Origin: Alphaproteobacteria bacterium
Lineage (GTDB): Bacteria > Pseudomonadota > Alphaproteobacteria > GCA-2731375
NCBI GenBank assembly: GCA_021776235.1
Contig: JAJFGG010000019.1
Span: 57,734 to 121,733 of the forward strand
Length of the DNA stretch: 64,000 bases
Direction: 5' to 3'
In this document: piece after piece, positions 29,763-39,039 of the stretch
How positions within the stretch are numbered: position 1 is the stretch's first letter
Layout: every line of letters starts with the position of its first letter
Notes under the pieces: generated by a model
Seen by the model: only the letters and a program-made list of their open reading frames with translations
What the model was told of the DNA's origin: nothing
The model's database searches: none
Position numbers and translations under genes: made by a program

Positions 29763-31439
29763 ATGACACGCATGCTGGATTTGAATGATATTCAGGGCAA
29801 TATACCCCGCGCCTATGGCCGGTTTTCATTCCCCTTTGCCCGTTATTTCTTCCTCAACATCGCCGATGCCGCGGAAGGGCGTAAATTCGTCGACCAGGTC
29901 CGTAAAGAAGTGACGACGGCCGCGCGCTGGCCGGGAAATGCGGACAAGCCACTCTGTACCGTGAACATCGCGTTTACTTTTTTGGGACTGTACATGTTGG
30001 AACTCCCATCACGAACCCTGCAGAGGATGCCGGATGTTTTCATTGAGGGCATGAAAGACCGGGCCTTTGTCTTGGGCGATCGGGACGTCACCAGGACAGC
30101 CGCGGATGACGTCGGCTGGGACAGGCATTGGGACCCAATCTGGCAAGCTAACCGGGCCGGCGACGGCAATGGGGCCAACGATGTCCATATCTGGATTTCC
30201 TTGAATGCTCAGTTGAAAACCCTGGGCACCGATACCCCGGTCGATGAGCTTGAGGAAAAGACCGAATGGCTGCGCGGTCTGTGTGCGGCCTCCAATGGCG
30301 GTGTCAGCATTCTTGCCAAGAATGGGCGGAATGGCGACCAGGAATACCAGGCGGCCTCGGCGGTGTTCCAGGACCATGGCGGCATGAAAATACCGACGCC
30401 AAAAGAGCATTTCGGCTTCACCGATGGCATTGGCGACCCTGTGTTCGAGGGGCAATACCCGCCCGAAAAGGAAAAAGTGGCTGTCATCGGCCGCGGCAAA
30501 CGCATGAACCCTGAAGATGGCTGGGAGCCCATTGCGACGGGGGAATTCATTCTGGGGCACCCGGACGAAAGTCAGGAACTTCCCCCCACCTCCGTGCCGC
30601 CCGAGTTCATGAACAACGGCACCTTCATGGCCTATCGCAAACTGCATGAAAATGTCGGCACCTTCGACGCGGTTCTGCAGGAAGAAGCCAAGGCGTTCGC
30701 CGCTGAAATGGACGTCTCCATGGAGGAGGCGAATGAGACCCTGCGCGCCAAGATGGCCGGGCGCTGGTCCGACGGCGTTCCCCTGGCGGTCATACCCACC
30801 TACACGGAATGGGTTCAGTTTGGCAAAAACAACGGATTTGATGACCCCGATCCATTGAAGGCGTTGGAAAATCAGCGGCGTTATCTGAGTTCCCCGGCGG
30901 TTTCCGATTTCCGCTATGCCGATGATATGGCGGGCTATAAATGCCCCGCGGGGGCCCATTTACGGCGCATGAACACCCGCGATTATCTTGATCCCGAGAA
31001 CAAGGCCGGGATAGATCCGGCGACCGGCGAGCAATACAAGAACGCGACCGCGGACAGCGCGCTCAACAAGCGCCGCCGTATTCTACGCCGGGGGCTGCCC
31101 TATGGCCCCGCCAACCTGGACCATAAGACGGACGACACCGAACAGGGCGTTGCCATGATGCTCATGGGGACGAGCCTGTTTCGGCAGTTTGAATTCGTGC
31201 AGCAGCAGTGGATTCAGTACGGCCTGGATTTCCATGAGGGCAACAACACCTGCCCGTTGCTGGGAAACCACGATCACCATCACCGCCACACCGTTCCGTC
31301 CGACCCGAAATCCGGCAAACCCCCTTATGTGATGAGCAAGCTTAAAACCTTCGTCGAATGCCGCGGCGGAGACTATTTCTTCATCCCTTCCATGACCGCA
31401 ATTCGGATGATTTCCATGGGCATCGTTGATCCGACGTAA
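29763..31439 (+). CDS. DyP-type (dye-decolourising) heme peroxidase
   Basis: A 558-residue DyP-superfamily protein. The GXXDG catalytic motif is clear as FGFTDGIGDPVF near residue 217-228. The proximal heme-ligand His lies in CPAGAHLRRMNTRD near 394-400, and the distal Arg region RRILRRGLPYGP near 440. It is longer than class A/B enzymes, closer to class C/D types. There is no Tat or Sec signal, so it probably acts in the cytosol or at the membrane face. DyP enzymes use hydrogen peroxide or organic hydroperoxides. Its place between two membrane proteins and a P450 suggests coupling to oxidation of a hydrophobic substrate. Confidence 0.92.
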   Translation: MTRMLDLNDIQGNIPRAYGRFSFPFARYFFLNIADAAEGRKFVDQVRKEVTTAARWPGNADKPLCTVNIAFTFLGLYMLELPSRTLQRMPDVFIEGMKDRAFVLGDRDVTRTAADDVGWDRHWDPIWQANRAGDGNGANDVHIWISLNAQLKTLGTDTPVDELEEKTEWLRGLCAASNGGVSILAKNGRNGDQEYQAASAVFQDHGGMKIPTPKEHFGFTDGIGDPVFEGQYPPEKEKVAVIGRGKRMNPEDGWEPIATGEFILGHPDESQELPPTSVPPEFMNNGTFMAYRKLHENVGTFDAVLQEEAKAFAAEMDVSMEEANETLRAKMAGRWSDGVPLAVIPTYTEWVQFGKNNGFDDPDPLKALENQRRYLSSPAVSDFRYADDMAGYKCPAGAHLRRMNTRDYLDPENKAGIDPATGEQYKNATADSALNKRRRILRRGLPYGPANLDHKTDDTEQGVAMMLMGTSLFRQFEFVQQQWIQYGLDFHEGNNTCPLLGNHDHHHRHTVPSDPKSGKPPYVMSKLKTFVECRGGDYFFIPSMTAIRMISMGIVDPT

Positions 31440-31464
31440 ACATTCGATCTGAAAGGACAAGATC

Positions 31465-32826
31465 ATGATAGCGGCGGTTGCAAATGTCGTAACGACGGTT
31501 TTTCGGATTGTTTGGGTCTGGTTGGAAGGCATCTGGGCCCTTGTCCGGATGATTGGTGTTGGCATCGGGGCTTTGTTCAAAAGCGGCGGCGCAAAAGCCA
31601 ATCTTGCGGCGGCCTTCGCCAAGGCCTCGACGCAGCGGCTGGCGTTTGATTTTCTGCGCGCCTTCCTGCCCAACCTGGGACTCAAGACGCAGCTCATTAA
31701 AGCCTATGAAAACGATGGCACCGTGGTCATCACCAGAAACAACGACTGTTTAGATGTGCTGCAGCGCAACGAGGATTTCGAGGTCGTCTATGGCAGCAGG
31801 ATGCGGAAGCTGACAGCGGGTGAGAACTTCTTTCTGGGGATGCAGCCCGGATGGGACTACACCCGCGATACATCGGCCATGCATCTGGCCGCCCGGCGCA
31901 CGGATGTGGCGGAGTTCGTGTTGCCGCGGGCGAGGGAACTGGCAGGGAACCTGGTGGCGGAAAGCGGCGGAAAGCTGGATCTGCCGCCGGGACTGACCCT
32001 GCAGGTGCCCTGGGATATGACAAACACCTATTTTGGTGTCGGCGGGCCTGATGCGGCGAGCATGCAGGATTGGACGACGATACTGTTTTGGTATCTGTTC
32101 GAGGATCTTTCCGCCGACCCTGACCTGGACAAGAAGGCGATGGATTACGCGGGGCGCTTGCGGGACTACCTTGATACGGCGATTGCCGCGCGCAAGGCCG
32201 ATCCCAATGATGGCGCGGATATCCTGAACCGGTGCCTGGCCCTGCAAGGCGCCGATACGCCGGGCATGAATGATCTTGGCATCCGCAACAATCTACTGGG
32301 ACTTTTGATCGGCGCCATCCCCACGATCTCGAAAGCCTGCTGTCTTGCCATGGACGAGCTGCTGAACCGTCCCGATGCCCTGAAAGGCGCACATGCGGCC
32401 GCGGTGGCGGACGATGATGCCAAGATGGCGCAATATATCTGGGAGGCTTTGCGCTTCAACCCCCATAACCCGGTCATTTACCGGCGCGCCACCAGGGATG
32501 CGGTGGTCGCGCGATCAACCTTCCGGCAGCTCAAGGTGAAGAAGGGACAAATGGTCTTCGCCGCGACCCTTTCAGCCATGTTTGATCGCTATGCCATTGC
32601 AAAGCCGAATGAGTTTCGCGTGGACCGTCCCTGGGAGGATTATATTATCTGGGGCTACGGCATGCACAACTGTTTCGGCGCCGCGATAAATGAAGCGGTC
32701 ATTCCGGCGATGTTGAAGCCGGTTTTGGCGCGCAAGAATTTGCGCCGTGCGCCAGGTGCGGCGGGACAAATCGACAACGGCGGCACACCGCATCCGCAGC
32801 ATTTTCATTTGGAGTTCGATGCCTGA
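31465..32826 (+). CDS. Cytochrome P450 with atypical I-helix (peroxide-type candidate)
   Basis: The 453-residue protein has an N-terminal membrane helix (residues about 5-35) and the heme Cys motif WGYGMHNCFGAAIN near residue 395-408. The K-helix ExxR appears as YIWEALRFNPHNP near 330. The I-helix reads LLGLLIGAIPTISKACC and lacks the usual acid-Thr pair used for oxygen activation, as in P450s that rearrange or use peroxides. No ferredoxin or reductase is encoded nearby, which fits that reading. AAGGA precedes ATG 31465. Co-directional with DyP (25 bases apart). Substrate unknown; oxylipin-type chemistry is inference. Confidence 0.88.
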   Translation: MIAAVANVVTTVFRIVWVWLEGIWALVRMIGVGIGALFKSGGAKANLAAAFAKASTQRLAFDFLRAFLPNLGLKTQLIKAYENDGTVVITRNNDCLDVLQRNEDFEVVYGSRMRKLTAGENFFLGMQPGWDYTRDTSAMHLAARRTDVAEFVLPRARELAGNLVAESGGKLDLPPGLTLQVPWDMTNTYFGVGGPDAASMQDWTTILFWYLFEDLSADPDLDKKAMDYAGRLRDYLDTAIAARKADPNDGADILNRCLALQGADTPGMNDLGIRNNLLGLLIGAIPTISKACCLAMDELLNRPDALKGAHAAAVADDDAKMAQYIWEALRFNPHNPVIYRRATRDAVVARSTFRQLKVKKGQMVFAATLSAMFDRYAIAKPNEFRVDRPWEDYIIWGYGMHNCFGAAINEAVIPAMLKPVLARKNLRRAPGAAGQIDNGGTPHPQHFHLEFDA

Positions 32827-32852
32827 GCGGCAGTTGAAGGGGCGCAAATCGA

Positions 32853-33632
32853 ATGTCTTCGAAAAATATCCTGGTCACGCTTCTGCCATCGACCGACGTC
32901 GATTTGGGCAGATGGCTATTGCAACACTACGGTGTCGCGTATACCGAGCATCCCCATGCGCCCATTTTTCATATTCTGGCCCTCAAGTTACGGGGTGAAG
33001 GGGCGGAGGACTATCCGCTTCTTGTGGAAAACAGGACCAAAATCCCGACGGTTCCAAAGATTCTGGCGCACCTGGACGCAAACGTTACGACGGACCGGCC
33101 CGATCTTAGGCTGATGCCGGACAAGGACAAAGAGCCGGCAATCTACAAAGAGGTCGATGAATTGCAGCATTACGTCCGGTACAATGTTGGAAATTCAGTC
33201 GTAAACTGGTCCTACTTTAACCTTTTGCAATACAAATGGGCCGTCTGGCCTTCGATCACCACCGGCGTCCCTTGGTATGAAAAACTGACCTGTTTTGTCG
33301 CGTTTCGGGTGATCCGATGGCTGATGTATAAGGGCCTGCACCTTGACCAGCAGGTCGCTGACGGTGCCTTGAAAACGATCTACGAGGGCTTCGACAGATT
33401 CGACGGACTGCTGCAAGATGGGCGCAAACACTTGGTGGGCGACAGGCTGACGTATGCGGATTTGGCGGTCTCGGCGTCTCTCGCCCCGATGATCCTGGCT
33501 CAGGGCTACCAAGGCTTTCTGCCAAATCAGGCGAAATGTCCGAAGTTTATGCAGGACGTCTATAAAGAACTTCGCGGGCGCCCCACGGGGCAATTTGTTC
33601 AGCGCATTTATGATCAGCATCGACCCGGGTGA
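32853..33632 (+). CDS. Glutathione S-transferase-like protein
   Basis: A 259-residue protein. The N-terminus (ILVTLLPSTDVDLGRWLLQ, residues 5-23) and the IPTVPKILAHL segment near 64-75 fit a thioredoxin-fold GST domain. The C-terminal helical domain includes the conserved HLVGDRLTYADLAVSASLAP near residue 194-213, an N-capping box typical of GSTs. The sequence between is longer than usual and hydrophobic around residues 125-165, so membrane attachment is possible. It ends the cluster 26 bases after the P450. A role in conjugating or isomerising the P450 product is inferred. Confidence 0.78.
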   Translation: MSSKNILVTLLPSTDVDLGRWLLQHYGVAYTEHPHAPIFHILALKLRGEGAEDYPLLVENRTKIPTVPKILAHLDANVTTDRPDLRLMPDKDKEPAIYKEVDELQHYVRYNVGNSVVNWSYFNLLQYKWAVWPSITTGVPWYEKLTCFVAFRVIRWLMYKGLHLDQQVADGALKTIYEGFDRFDGLLQDGRKHLVGDRLTYADLAVSASLAPMILAQGYQGFLPNQAKCPKFMQDVYKELRGRPTGQFVQRIYDQHRPG

Positions 33633-33646
33633 TACCACCAGGCCCG

Positions 33647-34555
33647 TCAGACACCGTCTTTCTGGTCGAACAGTTTCAGGACCGCGATACCGTCCAGTTC
33701 GCCGTGGCCCTTGCTGTTCAGGATGCGGTACAGATTGGCGGTCTGGCCGGACATGGGCGTAGGGACGCTCAATTCCTTGGCCAGGTCGTGCAGCATGTCC
33801 AGGTCTTTCAGGACCTGCCGAGCAAAACCGGCAGGGGCGAAGTCGCGGGCCAGCATGCGGGGGTAGATGGCCTGCAGCATGTTGCTGCCCGCGTGGCCGG
33901 CGGCCAGGGCCTGGGGGATCTTGGCGGCGTCTATGCCGCCGGCTTCCGCCAGGGCGAGGGCTTCGGCCAGCACCGTGTAATTGTTCAGGACCAGCACCTG
34001 ATTGATCATCTTGGTGACCTGGCCGGCGCCAATCGGACCCATATGGGTGAATTGCGCCGCCAGATCGGCCATGACCGGCGCGGCCCGGGCGATATCGGCC
34101 GCGCTGCCGCCGGCCATGATGGCCAGGCTGCCGGTGCCGGCCGCCGGCGGGCCGCCCGAGACCGGGGCATCGACCCAGCCCATGCCCGTCTGCCGCAATA
34201 ACTCCGCCGCCATGTCCCGGGTCGCTTTGACGACGGTGGTGGAATGATCCACCAGCAATTTGCCGGCGCCGTCCGCCGCCGCCGCACCGGCCCCCGCCGC
34301 CACGCCCTCGGGACCGAACACGGCCTGCTGCACCGCATCCGTGGAGGTCACACAGAGCAACACCAGATCGGCGCGTCCGGTCAGATCGGCGGGCGAAGGG
34401 GCCGGGACAACACCGTGGCCGGCAGCGGCGGCGATCTTCTCGGCTACCAGATCATAGCCGATCACCGTATAACCCTGGCCGCAGAGGCGCCGGGTAAAGG
34501 CCTGCCCCATCAGCCCGAGGCCGATAAATCCGATTACGGGTTTGTTTTCATTCAT
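33647..34555 (-). CDS. NAD(P)-dependent 3-hydroxyisobutyrate dehydrogenase-family protein
   Basis: The 302-residue protein is a beta-hydroxyacid dehydrogenase. The Rossmann motif IGFIGLGLMGQAF is at the N-terminus, the substrate motif WVDAPVSGGPPAAGTGSL near residues 122-139, and the catalytic Lys in GAGQVTKMINQVLVL near 175. Candidates include 3-hydroxyisobutyrate, tartronate semialdehyde or other 2-/3-hydroxyacid substrates; the exact one is not readable. It overlaps the HAD gene by 4 bases (ATG/stop), last in a four-gene minus-strand operon starting with trmL. Confidence 0.9.
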   Translation of the reverse strand: MNENKPVIGFIGLGLMGQAFTRRLCGQGYTVIGYDLVAEKIAAAAGHGVVPAPSPADLTGRADLVLLCVTSTDAVQQAVFGPEGVAAGAGAAAADGAGKLLVDHSTTVVKATRDMAAELLRQTGMGWVDAPVSGGPPAAGTGSLAIMAGGSAADIARAAPVMADLAAQFTHMGPIGAGQVTKMINQVLVLNNYTVLAEALALAEAGGIDAAKIPQALAAGHAGSNMLQAIYPRMLARDFAPAGFARQVLKDLDMLHDLAKELSVPTPMSGQTANLYRILNSKGHGELDGIAVLKLFDQKDGV

Positions 34556-35178
34556 GGCAATAATTCCAGTGCGGTCAACTGCCGCCGCAACGCCGCCGCA
34601 TCCTTGAAGTGAATGCCGTGGAAGCCCAGGGTGCGGGCGCTTTCCACATTGTCGGCACGGTCATCGATAAAGACGGCGCCTTCCGGCCTCAGGTTGTAAC
34701 GCTCACAGGCCAGGTGAAAGATTTTCGGGTCGGGCTTCGCCACGCCCTCCAGGCCGGAAATCACCAGGCCTTCGAACCAGTCCAGAAAGGCAAAGCGTTG
34801 GGTGGCGTGGTGCCAGGTTTCCGAGGACCAGTTGGAAATCACATAGAGGGGCACGCCCTCGGCCTTCAATTCCGCGACCACCGCCAGGCTGTCATCCAGA
34901 CTACCATTCAGGGTTTCCTCCCAGCGATGCCAATAGGCCTCGATCAATTCGGCATGCTGGGGCAGACGGGCGGACAGTTCCGCCACCCCGCGCTGAAACG
35001 GTTGGTCCGCGTCCACACCCTGCAGCCAATTGAACAAATCAATCTCGTCCAGGAAGCGGGCAATTTCCTCGTCGCTGTCAAGCAGCTTGCGGTACAGATA
35101 ATACGGGCTCCAGTCGATCAGCACTCCGCCCAGGTCAAAGACAACCGTATCAACGGCGCCGTCGTTTACGGGCGCCAC
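34552..35178 (-). CDS. HAD-superfamily hydrolase (subfamily IA)
   Basis: A 208-residue phosphatase-like HAD protein. Motif I is VVFDLGGVLIDW near residue 13, with Gly at the second conserved position as in the YihX-type branch. Motif II is LYVISNWS near 105, the motif III Lys is in GVAKPDPKIFH near 144, and motif IV is FIDDRADNVESA near 172. The alpha-helical cap lies between motifs I and II. Substrate unknown; small sugar phosphates are usual. Overlaps both neighbours tightly: the hydroxyacid dehydrogenase start by 4 bases, and 2 bases after the secreted protein. Confidence 0.9.
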   Translation of the reverse strand: MAPVNDGAVDTVVFDLGGVLIDWSPYYLYRKLLDSDEEIARFLDEIDLFNWLQGVDADQPFQRGVAELSARLPQHAELIEAYWHRWEETLNGSLDDSLAVVAELKAEGVPLYVISNWSSETWHHATQRFAFLDWFEGLVISGLEGVAKPDPKIFHLACERYNLRPEGAVFIDDRADNVESARTLGFHGIHFKDAAALRRQLTALELLP

Positions 35179-35180
35179 GG

Positions 35181-35723
35181 TTATTTCGCCGCCTTGACCA
35201 GGCGGCCCCTGGCCCGGCGCACCTCTTCACCTTCGACTTTGCGGACGAACTCCAACGTCATGCCCAGGCCCGTTAGCTCCCGGCGGTAGGTTTGCGTCTC
35301 GTGCCGGCCATCGGCATAAATCCGCAGGCTGACAATATACAGGGCGCGGTCCTTGATATAGGCCCAGGCGAAGGGCGCCGCACCGTTCAGTGGATCGCCG
35401 TTTCCCTTGGCGCCCCAGACCCCGGGACGGACAAGAGCAAATTGCATGCTGGTTGTTTTCAGTTTTTCCTGGGGATTGTTGGGGTCGCCCTTTTTCCTTT
35501 GCACCGTATTCCAGACAATCGAGAAACCGCCGGCGGCGGCGGTGCGGACGGTGACGTCGATATCCCGGCTGGTCAGTTGAAAATTGGCGCTGATCTCGCT
35601 TTCCGAAACCGCGCTGCCCCGCCAGACCCCCTGAAAAGCGACAATCCCCACATCCGCCGCCATGGCGGCGCTACCGGGCCAGAGCAGCAACAAAAAAGAT
35701 AGGCGCAATAGGACGCGGGGCAT
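35181..35723 (-). CDS. Secreted hypothetical protein
   Basis: A 180-residue protein with a Sec signal peptide (PRVLLRLSFLLLLWPGS, then AAMAAD cleavage region near residue 22). The mature part is rich in beta strands: GVWRGSAVSESEISANF, then repeated short charged strands, ending with a basic tail. No catalytic motif or known family was recognised. ATG 35723 overlaps the trmL stop by one base and has GGAG 8 bases upstream. It is probably periplasmic. Its placement in an operon with a tRNA methyltransferase is probably by transcription rather than function. Confidence 0.7.
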   Translation of the reverse strand: MPRVLLRLSFLLLLWPGSAAMAADVGIVAFQGVWRGSAVSESEISANFQLTSRDIDVTVRTAAAGGFSIVWNTVQRKKGDPNNPQEKLKTTSMQFALVRPGVWGAKGNGDPLNGAAPFAWAYIKDRALYIVSLRIYADGRHETQTYRRELTGLGMTLEFVRKVEGEEVRRARGRLVKAAK

Positions 35724-36202
35724 TAGCAATTCTCCGATTCAATGTCCGAATGTGCAGTAACAAAGCCATCCGTCTGACGCAAGGCCTCGCCCAGAATCAT
35801 CGCGCCGGCGACGGCGATATTCAACGACCGCGCGCCCGCCTGCATTGGGATGCGCAGGCGCGCATCAGCCCGGTCATGGACCGCCGCAGGCGCCCCCGAT
35901 TGTTCCTGTCCCAACAGAATGATGTCATCGGCCCGGAAGGCGAATGTTGCGTAGGGACTGGCGCTTTTCGTGGTCGCCAGGATCAACCGTCCGCTAGCCG
36001 TGGGCAGGAAATCCGACCAGGACTTGTGCCGTTGCAGCATCGCCCCCGCGGCATAGTCCATGGCGGCACGGCGCAGCTGCTTGTCGGTGAAAGTGAAGCC
36101 ACAGGGTTCGATAATATCCAGGGGCACGCCGAGGCAGGCACACAGGCGGATCAGGGTGCCCGTGTTTTGCGGAATATCGGGTTGGTAAAGAGCTAGGCGC
36201 AT
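35723..36202 (-). CDS. trmL: tRNA (cytidine(34)-2'-O)-methyltransferase TrmL
   Basis: This 159-residue SPOUT methyltransferase methylates the wobble ribose of leucine tRNAs. Typical TrmL signatures are present: LALYQPDIPQNTGTLIRLC at the N-terminus, DIILLGQEQSGAP near residue 93 and RIPMQAGARSLNIAVAGAM near 116-134, the knot that binds SAM. Start ATG 36202 gives the usual length; the frame extends further upstream but that part is not similar to the family. It is the first gene of a coupled minus-strand operon, divergent from petABC as in many Alphaproteobacteria. Confidence 0.92.
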   Translation of the reverse strand: MRLALYQPDIPQNTGTLIRLCACLGVPLDIIEPCGFTFTDKQLRRAAMDYAAGAMLQRHKSWSDFLPTASGRLILATTKSASPYATFAFRADDIILLGQEQSGAPAAVHDRADARLRIPMQAGARSLNIAVAGAMILGEALRQTDGFVTAHSDIESENC

Positions 36203-36370
36203 GCCGCAGCATCGCCGATTCGCCATCATCTGGCCAGTCCCCCGGAGCGGATCGCCGCCCAGGAAACCTGCGTCAATTTGCCGACTGTCCATGGCTGGAC
36301 AAATGCGCGGCGGCGTGACAAATAAGGACAGGTCAATCTCCCAGTGATTTCAGAATAAGGTGATCGAGCA

Positions 36371-36898
36371 ATGGCGGACAGCACAGGCGGGGACGGACAT
36401 GATCCCGGCCGCCGGGACTTCCTTTATGTGGCGGCAGGTGGCCTTGGCGCCGTTGGCGTGGCCGGCTTTGTCTGGCCGCTGATCGATCAGATGAATCCTT
36501 CCCAGGACGTCCTGGCCCTGTCCTCCATAGAGGTCGATTTGTCCGGTATCGAGGTCGGGCAGTCCATCACCGTCAGTTGGCGCGGCAAGCCGGTCTTTAT
36601 CCGCCACCGCACAGAGGCCGAAATTACCGAAGCCAAGGCCGTCCCCCTGGACGTTCTGCCGGATCCCGAGGGCGACGAGGCCCGGGCGCAAAAACCGCAA
36701 TGGCTTGTCATGGTAGGGGTTTGCACCCATCTCGGCTGTGTGCCCCTGGGGCAGCAGGGCGAATACAATGGCTGGTTCTGCCCTTGTCACGGTTCCCACT
36801 ATGATACCTCGGGACGCATCCGCAAGGGCCCCGCGCCGACTAATCTAGCCGTGCCGGCCTATATCTTCCTGGACGATAACAACATCAAGATCGGCTAG
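36371..36898 (+). CDS. petA: Ubiquinol-cytochrome c reductase iron-sulfur subunit (Rieske)
   Basis: The 175-residue Rieske protein of complex III. It begins with a Tat-type signal anchor ([17 protein letters not shown]), followed by the membrane helix. The [2Fe-2S] ligands lie in [12 protein letters not shown] near residue 116 and [13 protein letters not shown] near 137. It passes electrons from ubiquinol to cytochrome c1 in the periplasm. It is the first gene of petABC; cytochrome b starts 9 bases later. Confidence 0.97.
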   Translation: MADSTGGDGHDPGRRDFLYVAAGGLGAVGVAGFVWPLIDQMNPSQDVLALSSIEVDLSGIEVGQSITVSWRGKPVFIRHRTEAEITEAKAVPLDVLPDPEGDEARAQKPQWLVMVGVCTHLGCVPLGQQGEYNGWFCPCHGSHYDTSGRIRKGPAPTNLAVPAYIFLDDNNIKIG

Positions 36899-36907
36899 GG
36901 GGCGGAT

Positions 36908-38176
36908 ATGTCAGGTCATTCAAACTTTCAATCGAACAACGCCGTCGTCAAATGGATTGAATATCGGCTGCCGATCTTCAGTTTCGTCAACGAAGCCCTG
37001 GTGGTCTATCCCACACCAAAGAATTTGAACTACTGGTGGAACATGGGCTCGTTGGCCGGGGTCATGCTGGTTGTGCAAATTATCACCGGCGTCGTCTTGG
37101 GCATGCATTACACGCCGCATGCGGATCTGGCCTTCGACAGCACCGAACATATCATGCGCGACGTGAACTACGGCTGGTTGCTGCGCTATATGCATGCCAA
37201 CGGCGGGTCGATGTTTTTTGCCGTGGTTTACATTCATATTTTCCGGGGCATGTACTACGGTTCATATAAGGCGCCGCGGGAACTTTTATGGTGGTTGGGC
37301 ATCATCATTTTCATTCTGATGATGGCCACGGCCTTCATGGGCTATGTGCTGCCCTGGGGTCAGATGAGTTTCTGGGGCGCCACGGTGATCACCAGCCTAT
37401 TCTCCGCGGTACCCATTGTGGGCGAGGCAATCGTCGCCTGGCTGTGGGGCGGGTTTGGCGTTGATCAGCCGACCCTGAACCGGTTTTTCAGCCTGCATTA
37501 TCTGCTGCCCTTCGTGATTTTTGCCGTCGTATTCCTGCACCTCTGGGCCCTGCACGTCCACAAGTCGAACAATCCCCTGGGCATCGATATCAAGGGCCCG
37601 CAGGATACCATCCCCTTTCATCCCTATTACACGGTCAAGGATCTGTACGGCATGGGGATCTTTGGCATCATTTTTGCGTGGCTGCTGTTCTTCGCGCCGA
37701 ACCTTCTGGGCGAGGCCGATAACTACATTCCGGCCGATCCTCTGGTAACGCCAACGCACATCGTGCCGGAATGGTACTTCCTGCCGTTCTACGCCATTTT
37801 GCGGGCCGTCCCGGACAAGCTGTTCGGCGTTATCGCAATGTTTGCGTCGTTGTTTATCCTCTTTGTGCTGCCCTGGCTGGATACCTCGAAGGTGCGTTCG
37901 GCACGCTTCCGTCCTGTCTATAGAATGCTGTTCTGGGCCTTTTTCATCGATTGCCTGGTACTCGGCTATATCGGCGGCCAGCCGGCAGAGGGAATTTTCA
38001 TCGTCATTGGCCGTCTGGCCACCGCGTTGTATTTCCTGTTCTTTCTGTCCCTGCCCTTTATTGGCTGGTTCGAACGGCCCGGGAAGTTACCGGAATCCAT
38101 TGCCACCTCCGTGCTGGAGGGCGGCGGCGGCGGCACACCCGATGGGGCCGCGGCCAAGGCGGAGGACCGTGGCTGA
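36908..38176 (+). CDS. petB: Ubiquinol-cytochrome c reductase cytochrome b subunit
   Basis: The 422-residue cytochrome b with eight or nine membrane helices. The heme-ligand His residues lie in the [11 protein letters not shown] and [13 protein letters not shown] regions, and the quinol site includes the family PEWY motif in [20 protein letters not shown] Gly-rich, charged tail closes the protein. The stop overlaps the ATG of cytochrome c1 by one base, so translation is coupled. Function: the quinone-oxidising core of complex III. Confidence 0.97.
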   Translation: MSGHSNFQSNNAVVKWIEYRLPIFSFVNEALVVYPTPKNLNYWWNMGSLAGVMLVVQIITGVVLGMHYTPHADLAFDSTEHIMRDVNYGWLLRYMHANGGSMFFAVVYIHIFRGMYYGSYKAPRELLWWLGIIIFILMMATAFMGYVLPWGQMSFWGATVITSLFSAVPIVGEAIVAWLWGGFGVDQPTLNRFFSLHYLLPFVIFAVVFLHLWALHVHKSNNPLGIDIKGPQDTIPFHPYYTVKDLYGMGIFGIIFAWLLFFAPNLLGEADNYIPADPLVTPTHIVPEWYFLPFYAILRAVPDKLFGVIAMFASLFILFVLPWLDTSKVRSARFRPVYRMLFWAFFIDCLVLGYIGGQPAEGIFIVIGRLATALYFLFFLSLPFIGWFERPGKLPESIATSVLEGGGGGTPDGAAAKAEDRG

Positions 38177-38943
38177 TGTTTAGATTTGCTTTAATTTCGG
38201 CCCTCGCGGCTCTGTTCATTATGCCACTCACAAGCCGTACTCTCGCCGCCGGCGATGTGACAAAGCCCATTGAAGTCGAGTGGCAGCATGGCGGTCCTTT
38301 CGGCACCTTTGACCGCGCCGCCGTACAACGGGGCCTGCAGGTCTATCGAGATGTCTGCAGCGGCTGTCACGGCTTGAAATACATCGCCTTCCGCAATTTG
38401 CTGGAAATCGGTTTGAGTGAAGATCAGGCGAAAATCATCGCGGCTGAGTACACAGTGATCGACGGGCCCGACGACGAGGGCGAGATGTTCGAACGCCCGG
38501 GCAAGTTGTTCGATTACATGCCCGAGCCATTCGACAATGAGAAGGCGGCCCGGGCTTCCAACAACGGCGCCTTTCCGCCCGATCTGTCGCTCATCGTCAA
38601 GGCCCGGAAAGGGGGAGAGAACTATATCTATTCCATCCTGGTCGGCTATATGGAGCCGCCCGACGGCGTGACCCTGGCCGAGGGAATGGCGTACAATCCT
38701 TATTTCCCCAATCATCAAATCGCCATGGGCCCGCCCATCGACGACGAAGCGGTCGAATACGTTGACGGCACGAAAAACACCAAGGAACAGATCGCCCGCG
38801 ATGTGGTCAACTTCCTGGCCTGGACGGCGGAACCGTCCCTGGAGGCGCGCAAGCGCATGGGTGTCAAGGTCATCCTGTTTCTGATCGTCCTGACAGTGGT
38901 GCTGTACGGCGTCAAACGCAAAGTTTGGGCCAAAATGCACTGA
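38176..38943 (+). CDS. petC: Ubiquinol-cytochrome c reductase cytochrome c1 subunit
   Basis: The 255-residue cytochrome c1 has a signal peptide (residues 1-25), the covalent heme site DVCSGCHGLKYIAFRN near residue 58-73 and the distal Met in NPYFPNHQIAMG near 174-185. PPDLSLIVKAR near 135 is a c1 hallmark. A C-terminal transmembrane anchor (ILFLIVLTVVLYGV) tethers it. It donates electrons to soluble or membrane cytochrome c. A terminator follows 25 bases after its stop. Confidence 0.96.
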   Translation: MFRFALISALAALFIMPLTSRTLAAGDVTKPIEVEWQHGGPFGTFDRAAVQRGLQVYRDVCSGCHGLKYIAFRNLLEIGLSEDQAKIIAAEYTVIDGPDDEGEMFERPGKLFDYMPEPFDNEKAARASNNGAFPPDLSLIVKARKGGENYIYSILVGYMEPPDGVTLAEGMAYNPYFPNHQIAMGPPIDDEAVEYVDGTKNTKEQIARDVVNFLAWTAEPSLEARKRMGVKVILFLIVLTVVLYGVKRKVWAKMH

Positions 38944-38969
38944 TCGGGCTGGATTTTGCCTTCAGGCTG

Positions 38970-38998
38970 GGGCCGCCATTGGCGGCCCTTTCCTTTTA
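38970..38998 (+). terminator. Rho-independent terminator after petABC
   Basis: GGGCCGCC, loop ATT, GGCGGCCC, then TTTCCTTTT. A perfect 8-bp GC stem with a 3-base loop and a T-rich tail in the plus orientation. Confidence 0.85.
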
Positions 38999-39039
38999 CC
39001 GCTATGTTGAACCTTCAGGATAGTCACGGAGGATGCTAG

